From assembly GCF_006912135.1 (NCBI RefSeq), contig NZ_VIRS01000007.1, positions 124,001 to 188,000 of the forward strand: a stretch of 64,000 bases of DNA. Reading direction: 5' to 3'. Below the pieces are notes generated by a model, which saw nothing but the letters and a program-made list of their open reading frames with translations, was not told where the DNA came from and did no database searches. Shown one piece after another: positions 10,207 to 17,864 of the stretch (its first letter is position 1; each line of letters starts with the position of its first letter). Source of the DNA: Cryptosporangium phraense (lineage in GTDB: Bacteria; Actinomycetota; Actinomycetes; Mycobacteriales; Cryptosporangiaceae). The position numbers were made by a program, and so were the translations under genes.

Positions 10207-11655
10207 ATGCCGACCGTCACGCTTCCGATGAACCCCGGGCTCGACCACCTGCGCAAACTCGCCCGACGCCTGCAGCGCGCGGTCCGCGCCCGCGAGCCCC
10301 GGGGCCTCGACCTCGTCGCGACCCACCACCCCGACGGCGCCCCCGCCGACCCGGCCACGTTCAAGCTCTCGGCCGCCCAACTCGTCGTCGCCCGCGCGCA
10401 CGGGTTCCGGTCCTGGCCCGCGGTCGTGCGCTACTTCGCGGTCGTCGACGCCCACCGCTGGGACCCGGCCGACGTCCCGGCCGACGAGCCCGTCGCCCAC
10501 CGGTTCCTCCGCCTCGCCTGCCTCACCTACAGCGCCGAGGACGACCCGGCCCGCTGGGCCGCGGCCGCCGCGCTGCGTCCCGAGCTCCCGGACGACGACG
10601 TCTGGGCCGCGGCCGCCGCGAACGACCGGGCGACGGTCGCCCGCCGGCTGCGCGGCGACCCCACGCTCGCGACGCGCCCCGGCGGCCCGTACGGCTGGCG
10701 CCCGCTGTTCTACCTCGCCTACAGCCGGGTCTCTCCGGCCGACGACGCCCCGGGCATCGCCGAGCTCCTCCTCGGCCACGGCGCCGACCCGAACGAGGGT
10801 TACCTCTGGCACGGCCTGCCGACGCCGTTCACCGTGCTCACCGGCGTCTTCGGCGAGGGCGAGCAGGGCGCCGCCCACCAGCCGCGTCATCCGCACAGCT
10901 CCGCGCTGGCCCGGCTGCTGCTCGACGCCGGCGCCGACCCGAACGACGCCCAGACGCTCTACAACCGCCAGTTCCGCTCCGACGACGACTTCCTCGAGAT
11001 CCTGTTCGACGCCGGCCTCGGCACCGGCGACGGCGGCCCCTGGCACCGCCGGCTCACCGACGCCACCGACACCCCGGCCGAGATGCTCCGCAGGCTGCTG
11101 CTGTGGGCCGTCGTCCACGGGCAGGCCGCCCGGGTGGACCTGCTGCTGCGTTCCGGCGTCGACCCCGGCTTCCGCGACCGCGACGGACGCACCCCGGCCG
11201 AGCTGGCCCTGCGCAACGGCTACCCGGAGCTCGCCGAGCGGCTCGGGGGCGTCCCGGACGCCGACCCGGTCACCCGCTGGGTCGGGGCCGCCCTGGCCGC
11301 GGACCCGTCCACTCTGGACGAACTGGAGGCGGCCGACCCGGGCCTGCGCGCACGCGTGCGTGAGCAGCTCCCCGGGCTGGTCGTCTGGGCCACGGCCAGC
11401 CGGGGCGCCCCGGCCCTGGAAACGTTGCTGGCCCGGGGTTTCGACGTCGACGCCCGCGGCCGCGCCGACGGCCCCACCCCGATGGAGTGGGAGACCGCCC
11501 TGCACGCGGCCGCGGGCGAGAACCGCACCGACCTGATCGCGCTGCTGCTGGCCCGGGGCGCCGACCCGACGATCCGCGACGCCCGCTTCGACGGCACCCC
11601 GCTGGACTGGGCCACCCACTTCCATCACGCCGAAGCGATCGAGCTCCTGCGCTGA
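10207..11655 (+). CDS. Ankyrin repeat domain protein
   Basis: 482-residue soluble protein starting at an ATG with a strong GAGAGGAGG site 5 bases upstream. The N-terminus (PMNPGLDHLRKLARRLQRAVR, LSAAQLVVARAHGFRSWPAV) is a conserved leader seen in bacterial ankyrin proteins. Degenerate ankyrin repeats follow: GIAELLLGHGADPNEG, ALARLLLDAGADPNDA, LLLRSGVDPGFRDRDGRTPAELALRNG, LETLLARGFDVDARG, and a good C-terminal pair TALHAAAGENRTDLIALLLA and TPLDWATHFHHAEAIELL. Probably a protein-protein scaffold; partner unknown. It is transcribed alone. Confidence 0.85.
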   Translation: MPTVTLPMNPGLDHLRKLARRLQRAVRAREPRGLDLVATHHPDGAPADPATFKLSAAQLVVARAHGFRSWPAVVRYFAVVDAHRWDPADVPADEPVAHRFLRLACLTYSAEDDPARWAAAAALRPELPDDDVWAAAAANDRATVARRLRGDPTLATRPGGPYGWRPLFYLAYSRVSPADDAPGIAELLLGHGADPNEGYLWHGLPTPFTVLTGVFGEGEQGAAHQPRHPHSSALARLLLDAGADPNDAQTLYNRQFRSDDDFLEILFDAGLGTGDGGPWHRRLTDATDTPAEMLRRLLLWAVVHGQAARVDLLLRSGVDPGFRDRDGRTPAELALRNGYPELAERLGGVPDADPVTRWVGAALAADPSTLDELEAADPGLRARVREQLPGLVVWATASRGAPALETLLARGFDVDARGRADGPTPMEWETALHAAAGENRTDLIALLLARGADPTIRDARFDGTPLDWATHFHHAEAIELLR

Positions 11656-11658
11656 CGC

Positions 11659-12075
11659 TCAGCCCCAGCCGAGCACCACCACACCCAGCGCGGCCAGCGC
11701 GAGCAGCAGCGCCACCGACAACCCGAGCGCGAACCGCCGCAGCTTCTCGATCGTCGCGCTGTTCTCGGTCGCCTGCGACCGCAGATCGTCCAGCGACAGC
11801 GTCGCGATGTCGATCCGCTCCCGCAGCTGATCGGTGCCCGACGCCGTCGTCCGCACCAGGTCGCCGACCTGCGACGAGAGCCGCAAGCGATCGGCCCGGT
11901 CGTCGCCGAGCAGCTCGTCGAGCGTCCGCAGCCGCACGTCGAGGGCGGCGATCGTCTCGCGCAGCTCGGCGCCGAACGGCGCCAGCGTCGGCTCGACCGC
12001 GCGTTTCGTGATGTCGGTGACCGCGTCGCTGAGCAGCGTCACCGTCTCTTGATGAACGTCCCGGGTAGTGGTCAA
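11659..12075 (-). CDS. Coiled-coil protein with C-terminal membrane anchor
   Basis: 138 residues, no recognised family. Residues 5-105 are rich in heptad-like Leu/Val/Ile with charged residues (LRETIAALDVRLRTLDELL, LRSQATENSATIEKLRRF) and should form a long helix or coiled coil; residues about 115-137 (ALGLSVALLLALAALGVVVLGW) are a tail anchor. The start is a TTG whose TTGA overlaps the stop of the upstream GTPase gene, so translation is coupled and the two probably form a membrane complex. The C-terminus ends 3 bases from the convergent ankyrin gene. Confidence 0.68.
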   Translation of the reverse strand: MTTTRDVHQETVTLLSDAVTDITKRAVEPTLAPFGAELRETIAALDVRLRTLDELLGDDRADRLRLSSQVGDLVRTTASGTDQLRERIDIATLSLDDLRSQATENSATIEKLRRFALGLSVALLLALAALGVVVLGWG

Positions 12076-15059
12076 CTGTCCCCTCCGCTACATGTCCGGC
12101 CAACGGCGTCCAGGCGCTTGAGCCAGAGCGACGCGCGGTCGCGTCCCTCGCCGGCGATCGCGCCCTCGTGCGGCACGGCCCGGTCGCCGGCCGCGGCGAC
12201 CTCCGCACCCAGTTCGTCCGCGAGACGGCCCAGCTCGGCGTCGAGCCGTCCCAGGAACTCCTCGACGGTCGCGGCGACGGCCCGGCGTCCCCGTTCCCGC
12301 GCGGCCGGCCACTCGGTGCCGACGAGCAGCCAGGCCTCGTCCGGCGCGGACCGCCAGCGCCGCGGATCGACCAGCGCCCGCCACCCGCCCGGGCTCTCGG
12401 CCGGAGCGAGGACGGGAACGGCCACCGCGAACGGCGTCCCGTCCGGAACCGGCTCCGGGACCCGCAGCGTCCCGCGCGGGATCCGCACCGACAGCTCCCG
12501 GCCGACCGCCGCGCACGCCTCGGCCAGCACCATCCCGGCCCGGTGGTTCAGGTCCTCGAGCCGCGCGGCCAGCCGCTCCCGGGCCGCGGGCGTCCCCCGC
12601 CGCTCCCCGAACACCACCTCGTCGACCGGCCGGACCGCGTCGGCCACGACCGCGTCCACCCGGTCGCGCAGCCCGGGCTCACCCCAGGCGGCCGTGCGCA
12701 GCGCGGCCCGGACCTCGGCCAGCGTCGAGACGTCGGCCCGCAGCCCGTCGGCGCGCGCGGCCCGGCCCCGCTCCCCCTCGGCGACCCGCTCCACCCGCCG
12801 GCCGTGCCGCTCCGCGACCTCGGACACCACCGCGTGCGCCCGGTCGATCCAGGCCGCCAGCGCGGCCTGCTGGGCGCTGAGGACCGCCCGCCGCAGGTCG
12901 TCGGCGAAGGCCCGGAACTCGTCGTTGCGGTCCGCGACCACCTCGGTGAAGTAGATCGGCGGGCGCGCCGCGCCCGGCGCGGTCAGCCCGCGCGCGACCG
13001 CCTCACGGATCCGGTCCGCGTGCGACCCCACCAGCCCCTTCTTCGTGAGGACGACGTAGACGCGCGCGTCCGTGCGGCTGTTGCGGAGAAACGCGAGGTT
13101 CGCCTCGTCCTCCCGCGACGCCGGCTTCGTCCCGTCGATGCAGTACACGACGACGCTCGGCCGCCCGTCGCGGACCGCGCGCTGGACGTCGGCCCGGTGG
13201 TGGACCAGCGGCGCGTCGGTGCCGGGCGTGTCGACGATCGTGACGTGCTCCAGCAGCGGGCACGGCTCGCCGAGCTCGAGCGTGCCGATCCGGACCGCGA
13301 GCGACGGATCCCGGGCCAGTTCCTCGAGGGCCCGGTCGCGGCCGGCCGGGCCGGGCCAGCGGTCCGGCGTGCTCGCGAACGCGCGCACGGTCACCTCGGC
13401 CGGCACCGACGGGTCGATGATGCGGGGCCGGTCCGGGCTCGGCGCCAGGTACGCGTGCCGGTGCGGGGACCCGCTGAAGTCGAGCATCGCCCACAGCCGG
13501 GCCAGCGCGGCCGGTCCGTCGATCCCGGCCGGCGTCGGCGTCAGCGGCCGGAACTCCGCGTCGCGGGCCGCGACCGCGCGGTCGCGCAACCACCGTTCGA
13601 TCGCCCGGACGTTCTCGACGTGGACGCGGACCTGGTGCGGTTCGGCGCCCGGGGAGAGCAGCCGCAGCGTGACGTCGTCGCGCCAGGTGACGCCGACGCT
13701 CGGCGTGGACGCGTGGCGCAGGCGGGTCACCGCGGACGTCGAGGCGTGCGCCGCGACCGGCAGCACCGGGGCCCCGATCAGCGCGTTGATCAGCGCGGAC
13801 TTGCCGGCCGAGGCGGGTCCGAGCACGACCACCTCGGGCCGCTCCACCAGCACCCCGCCGCGGATGCCGGCCAGCGCCTCCCGCTCGGCCCCGGTGGCGC
13901 CGAGCCCGGCGTCGGCCAGCGCGTTGTCGAGCAGCGCGACCAGGTCGTCCCGGGTCCGCGAGTAGTGCGAGCCGAACGGCACCCCGCCGGTGTCCACCTC
14001 GGGCGGTGGCTCGACGACGTCGGCCTGGGCGTCGTAGGCCTCGGCCAGCGCGGCCGCGTCCTGTTCCACCGCGGCGCGCAGCGCCGGGGCCGAGCCGACC
14101 TCGGACGCGAGCCGGGCCACCTGGGCCAGCCGGTCGTCGAGGTCGATCACCGCCGGACCGTCGCGCTCGACGGCCAGCAGGTCGGCCAGCACGTGCAGCG
14201 ACCCGATCCAATCCGGATGCCGGGCCATCACCGCCATCGTCCGGCGGCGCGCGTACTCCGCGCCGACGGTCTCCCGGCTGCGCGCCGCGGCCGCGCTCAA
14301 CGTCGACGCCCAGCGCTCCGGCAGCGTGTGCGCGCGCAGCGCGGCGACGCACCGGCGCAGCAGGTCCAGCTCGGGGCCGGGCGCCCCGAGCCGCGAGGTC
14401 ACCAGCGGGACCACCACGCCCGGCGCGGCGACCTCGCCGATTCCGGCCGGCCCGCCCGCCGCCTCGGACGCCCGCCGGTTCTCGACCAGCACCGACGGTA
14501 CGTGACGCAGCGCCTCCAGGGCCTGCACGTCCAGTTCGGTCACGCCCCGCCGCGGCAGCACGTACAGGACCCCGACGCCTTCCCGGCGGGCCTCGTCGAG
14601 CGACGGATCCGACCCGTCGACGAGCCCCGGCGTGTCGACGATCCCCAGCCCCCAGGAGTCGAGCACCCGGGCCGGCGCGGCCACCCGGACCCGGCGCAGG
14701 TCGGCCCGCGACCCGAAGTCGGCGAAGTCGCACGGCACCTGCTCCCAGGCGTCGCCGACCGCGAGCCACAGCGTGGGCACCGGCCCGTACACCCACTCGA
14801 CCGGAACCCCGATCCCCCGCCCCGGACGCGGGGCCAGCCCCGGGAACGTGGCCGCCACGTCGGCGAGGATGCGCGCGGCCAGTACGGTCTTTCCGGAGTC
14901 CACCGGTCCCACCAGCACCAGCGTGAACTCCGGCACGGTGCCCAGCCGGATCCGCTGGCCGGTGCGGTCGGCGGCGTCGTACGCGGCGCGGACCGCGGCG
15001 GGCAGCAACGCGATCGCGGCCGGGTCGGGGTCGGGAGCGACGGTGGAGGGGGCGGTCAC
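12072..15059 (-). CDS. Tandem-GTPase dynamin-like protein
   Basis: 995 residues with two GTPase modules. Module 1: P-loop GPVDSGKT (51-58) and G3 DTPGLVDG (about 140). Module 2: P-loop GPASAGKS (about 414-421), G3 DTPGTDAPL (about 608) and G4 LTKKG (about 672), followed by a long helical region that could be a dynamin stalk. No membrane segment is evident, so membrane attachment may come from the coupled tail-anchored gene downstream. Bacterial dynamins often occur as adjacent pairs; here both G domains are in one chain. The GTG at 15059 is chosen because a TTG 20 codons upstream would overlap the divergent PAP2 start. Likely roles are membrane remodelling or stress repair. Confidence 0.8.
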   Translation of the reverse strand: MTAPSTVAPDPDPAAIALLPAAVRAAYDAADRTGQRIRLGTVPEFTLVLVGPVDSGKTVLAARILADVAATFPGLAPRPGRGIGVPVEWVYGPVPTLWLAVGDAWEQVPCDFADFGSRADLRRVRVAAPARVLDSWGLGIVDTPGLVDGSDPSLDEARREGVGVLYVLPRRGVTELDVQALEALRHVPSVLVENRRASEAAGGPAGIGEVAAPGVVVPLVTSRLGAPGPELDLLRRCVAALRAHTLPERWASTLSAAAARSRETVGAEYARRRTMAVMARHPDWIGSLHVLADLLAVERDGPAVIDLDDRLAQVARLASEVGSAPALRAAVEQDAAALAEAYDAQADVVEPPPEVDTGGVPFGSHYSRTRDDLVALLDNALADAGLGATGAEREALAGIRGGVLVERPEVVVLGPASAGKSALINALIGAPVLPVAAHASTSAVTRLRHASTPSVGVTWRDDVTLRLLSPGAEPHQVRVHVENVRAIERWLRDRAVAARDAEFRPLTPTPAGIDGPAALARLWAMLDFSGSPHRHAYLAPSPDRPRIIDPSVPAEVTVRAFASTPDRWPGPAGRDRALEELARDPSLAVRIGTLELGEPCPLLEHVTIVDTPGTDAPLVHHRADVQRAVRDGRPSVVVYCIDGTKPASREDEANLAFLRNSRTDARVYVVLTKKGLVGSHADRIREAVARGLTAPGAARPPIYFTEVVADRNDEFRAFADDLRRAVLSAQQAALAAWIDRAHAVVSEVAERHGRRVERVAEGERGRAARADGLRADVSTLAEVRAALRTAAWGEPGLRDRVDAVVADAVRPVDEVVFGERRGTPAARERLAARLEDLNHRAGMVLAEACAAVGRELSVRIPRGTLRVPEPVPDGTPFAVAVPVLAPAESPGGWRALVDPRRWRSAPDEAWLLVGTEWPAARERGRRAVAATVEEFLGRLDAELGRLADELGAEVAAAGDRAVPHEGAIAGEGRDRASLWLKRLDAVGRTCSGGDS

Positions 15060-15081
15060 GACTGGCGAGTGTAGAGCAGGT

Positions 15082-15834
15082 ATGACCGATATACGGGCAA
15101 TTGGACGGTTTGTGCTCAATCAGCCGCACACCACGCTCTCCTGGAAACGGGAGCTCGCGTTGGTCATCGCATTTCTCGTTCCGTACGACCTGATCCGCCT
15201 GGCCGCGGCGAACGACCGGGACGTCGGCGTCCGGCACGCCCGCGACGTCCTCGGGCTCGAGCACCACCTCGGCCTCGACGTCGAGAGAGCGCTGAACCAC
15301 GCGCTGGCCGCGCACCACGCGCTCGAGGCCGCGGCCGGGTTCTGGTACGCCGGGCTGCACTACCTGGTGACGCCGGCCGTGCTGATCCTGCTGTACCGGC
15401 GGGCGCCCGAGCGCTACCAGCGGGCCCGGCTGGCGCTGATGGCCGCGACCGCGGTCGCGCTCGGCGGATATCTGCTGTTCCCGACCGCGCCGCCGCGGTT
15501 CCTGCCCGGGTACGTCGACACGATGGTCGCGACCGCCGACGTCGGCTGGTGGACGACCAACGCGTCGGCCGGGCTCAACGAGCTGGCCGCGATGCCGTCG
15601 ATGCACGTCGGCTGGGCGCTGTGGTGCGCGCTGGTGCTGAGCGGCCTGGCCCGGCGACCGTTACTGAAGGCGCTCGCGTTCGCCTATCCGGCGATCACGA
15701 CGCTGGTCGTCGTCGCGACCGCGAACCACTGGGTGCTCGACGCCGTCGCCGGCGCCGCGCTGGTGCTCGGGGCGTGGCGCGCGCTCACGCCACACCCCGA
15801 GAGGCAGCCGGTCTACGTGGCGATGTCCGGATAG
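15082..15834 (+). CDS. PAP2 superfamily membrane phosphatase/inositolphosphotransferase-like
   Basis: 250-residue polytopic membrane protein with about six helices. PAP2 motifs: LFPTAPPRFLPGY (replacing the strict C1 motif, as in the Aur1/Ipt-like subgroup), AMPSMHVGWALW (C2, catalytic His) and ATANHWVLDAVAGA (C3, His and Asp). Such proteins transfer or hydrolyse lipid phosphates on the outer face of the membrane; actinobacterial members of this subgroup are candidates for phosphoinositol or polyprenyl-phosphate chemistry. ATG 15082 lies 22 bases from the divergent GTPase start. The last 22 bases overlap the convergent ligA-like gene. Confidence 0.85.
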   Translation: MTDIRAIGRFVLNQPHTTLSWKRELALVIAFLVPYDLIRLAAANDRDVGVRHARDVLGLEHHLGLDVERALNHALAAHHALEAAAGFWYAGLHYLVTPAVLILLYRRAPERYQRARLALMAATAVALGGYLLFPTAPPRFLPGYVDTMVATADVGWWTTNASAGLNELAAMPSMHVGWALWCALVLSGLARRPLLKALAFAYPAITTLVVVATANHWVLDAVAGAALVLGAWRALTPHPERQPVYVAMSG

Positions 15835-16172
15835 GGCAGCGAGATGTGCGCCATCCGCTCGGCGTAGGCCTTCACGTACCCGAGCGGCTCGTGGTCGTGC
15901 TCGAACATCGCGATGAACAGCGTCAGCGTGAGGAACGGGTGCGCGCCCAGCTCGAACAGCGTGACGTGGTCCTGAGCGACGAGCGCGTCGCGCTCCTCGT
16001 CCTCGAACGCCAGCCAGGTCGACTTCTCCTGGGTGACGCAGTTGAGGATCTCGTTGGCCTTCTCGGTCTCCCACCAGGCCACCGTGCCGGCCGGGTCGTC
16101 CCGGTAGCGCTGCACGAGGTCGGGGTCGCGGTCGACCGTGTAGAGGAACTTGTTCACCAGGTACTTGCTCAC
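15813..16172 (-). CDS. ligA: Class III extradiol dioxygenase alpha subunit (LigA-like)
   Basis: 119 residues similar to the small LigA subunit of protocatechuate 4,5-dioxygenase. It contains KYLVNKFLYTVDRDPDLVQRY, WWETEKANEILNCV and ALVAQDHVTLFELGAHPFLTL, the helical fold that caps the LigB active site. The GTG start overlaps the LigB stop (GTGA). It is last in the CaiB-lyase-LigB-LigA operon. Family: LigAB cleaves protocatechuate or gallate next to the diol; which aromatic is used here cannot be told. Confidence 0.85.
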   Translation of the reverse strand: MSKYLVNKFLYTVDRDPDLVQRYRDDPAGTVAWWETEKANEILNCVTQEKSTWLAFEDEERDALVAQDHVTLFELGAHPFLTLTLFIAMFEHDHEPLGYVKAYAERMAHISLPYPDIAT

Positions 16173-17035
16173 AGCGACGACGCCCCCTTCGGATACCAGG
16201 TGAAGTAGGCCTCCATCGTGTGGAACAGGTCGACGGTCTCGGTGTAGTCGGCCTTGGCGCCCTCGCCGGCCACGCCCATCATCAGCATGAAGTCCATGAA
16301 CCCGTGGGTGGCGTTGCCCGGCTTGTGCAGGCTCTCCAGCGTCACCTCGGCCAGGCAGCCCTCGATGTCGCCGGACGCGATCCACTCGACCGCCTTGCGG
16401 TCGAACTCCGGGTCCGGCCCGGTGGGGCCGAACTGGCGCGGGCCGCCGAGCTCCAGGCTCAGGTGACCGGTGCCGATCACCGCGACGCGCTGGTTGCCGG
16501 GCATCGACTCGACCAGCTCCCGGATCGTCTTCCCGAGCTGGACGAACCGCTTCGGCTGGGGCAGCGGCGGCGCGAAGATGTTCGTGTAGATCGGGACGAT
16601 CGGCAGGTCGGCCTGCGGGCGCAGCGTGATGATCGGGCAGGTCACGCTGTGGTCGATCCGCAGCTCGTTGCTGAACGCCAGGTCGAAGCCCGCGTCCAGG
16701 CCCTCACGCAGGATGTGCTGGCTGAACGCCTCGTCACCGGCCAGGCGCATCCGGGGCAGCCCGAACTCGCGTTCCTCGTTGTACCAGTTCGCGTCGTAGA
16801 CCGGCGCCTTGCCGACCAGGAACTGGGGCATGTTGTCCAGCCACAGCTGGTGGAAGTGGTCGGACCCGACCATCACCAGCACGTCCGGCCGCGCCCGGGT
16901 GAGCGTCTCGCGGAAGTTCTCGATCTTGCTGATCCACTCCGCGGCGAACGGCGGCCGTTCCTCTTCCGGGGCCGTGCTCGTCTTGTAGTAGAAGGGGTGG
17001 TGAGTGGACGCGATCACCGCGACCAATTCAGCCAT
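16169..17035 (-). CDS. ligB: Class III extradiol ring-cleavage dioxygenase catalytic subunit (LigB-like)
   Basis: 288-residue Fe(II) dioxygenase that opens a catecholic ring by extradiol cleavage. Likely iron ligands are His12 (ASTHHPFYY) and His60 (GSDHFHQLW), with a Glu in the C-terminal LFHTMEAYFTWYP; the catalytic base is the His of VIGTGHLSLELG. Positions agree with His12/His61/Glu242 and His195 of Sphingobium LigB. The ATG at 17035 is preferred over an in-frame GTG two codons earlier because GGAGG sits 5 bases before the ATG. The first 8 bases overlap the upstream lyase gene, so the operon is tightly coupled. Confidence 0.9.
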   Translation of the reverse strand: MAELVAVIASTHHPFYYKTSTAPEEERPPFAAEWISKIENFRETLTRARPDVLVMVGSDHFHQLWLDNMPQFLVGKAPVYDANWYNEEREFGLPRMRLAGDEAFSQHILREGLDAGFDLAFSNELRIDHSVTCPIITLRPQADLPIVPIYTNIFAPPLPQPKRFVQLGKTIRELVESMPGNQRVAVIGTGHLSLELGGPRQFGPTGPDPEFDRKAVEWIASGDIEGCLAEVTLESLHKPGNATHGFMDFMLMMGVAGEGAKADYTETVDLFHTMEAYFTWYPKGASSL

Positions 17036-17864
17036 GGGCACCTCCGTACGGGTCTGGGGCGACGGACCGATTATTGAGGTCCACGGACAGGAAGATGTCG
17101 TTGGCCACCGGGTGACGGAGCTCCTCGGCCAGCTGTCCGATCAGGCCGGCCGTGCGGGCCAGGAGCGCGAAGCCGCGCAGCAGCTCCAGCGGCAGGCCCA
17201 GGTCGGCCAGGGCGGCCCCGCACACCCCGGCGCCGTTCAGCGGCAGCGTCCTCCCGAGGATCTCCGGGTGCACGCGGCCGATGGCCGCGAACAGGGAGAG
17301 GTGGGGGCCGTAGAGCCCTTCCTCGGTGGCGATCGCGAACAGGCGGCGGGTCCGCGGGTCGCCGTCCTTGTGCACGTGGTGCCCGAGGCCGGGCACGAAC
17401 TTCTTCTCCGCGCGTCGCGCGGCCACGACCTCCCGGGCCACCGCGTCCCAGCCCGCGTCGTCGGTCGGTCGAGCTTCCAGGCCTACGACGACGTCGTGGA
17501 GGAAGCGTCCGCAGTCCTCGGTGACGCCCAGGAAGCGCGAGCCGCCCCCGAGCAGCCCGGCCGCGAGCGCACCCTGCACCGAGTCCGGGGCGCTCAGGTA
17601 CGTCAGCCGGGTGACGATCGCGGTCGGCGTGAAGCCGTGGTCGGCCAGGGCGGCCAGCACGGCCTCGAACACGCGGGTCTCGCCCGGCGTCGGGCGGCGC
17701 TGGGTGGCCAGCCAGAACGCCAGCTCGCCGAAGCCGACCTTGCCCATCACGTCGTCGGCCAGCGACTGCCCGAGCAGCGTGATCTCGTGCCTGCTCGACG
17801 CGCCCAGCGCGGTCGGGTAGACCGGCCGGTCGATCTGCTCGCGGTCGTCCCCGGCGTCAGCCAC
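17028..17864 (-). CDS. Citrate synthase-family citryl-CoA lyase-like protein
   Basis: 278 residues, shorter than citrate synthase (about 430) and close to the citryl-CoA lyase-type subgroup. Visible motifs: VYPTALGASSRHEITLLGQ, VTRLTYLSAPDSVQGALAAG, KKFVPGLGHHVHKDGDPRT (family His region) and a C-terminal GLIGQLAEELRHPVANDI. The family performs retro-Claisen cleavage of a 3-hydroxy-3-carboxyacyl-CoA to acetyl-CoA plus a 2-oxo acid. Lying between a CoA-transferase and LigB, it may split the CoA ester of a ring-fission product such as 4-carboxy-4-hydroxy-2-oxoadipate (inference). GTG start overlaps the CaiB stop by 8 bases. Confidence 0.8.
   Translation of the reverse strand: MADAGDDREQIDRPVYPTALGASSRHEITLLGQSLADDVMGKVGFGELAFWLATQRRPTPGETRVFEAVLAALADHGFTPTAIVTRLTYLSAPDSVQGALAAGLLGGGSRFLGVTEDCGRFLHDVVVGLEARPTDDAGWDAVAREVVAARRAEKKFVPGLGHHVHKDGDPRTRRLFAIATEEGLYGPHLSLFAAIGRVHPEILGRTLPLNGAGVCGAALADLGLPLELLRGFALLARTAGLIGQLAEELRHPVANDIFLSVDLNNRSVAPDPYGGAHG

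Noticed and set aside
12168-15606. Open frames of about 870 to 970 codons on both strands
   Set aside because: They are shadows of the tandem-GTPase gene; translations have no motifs, while the chosen frame has P-loops and G motifs in order.
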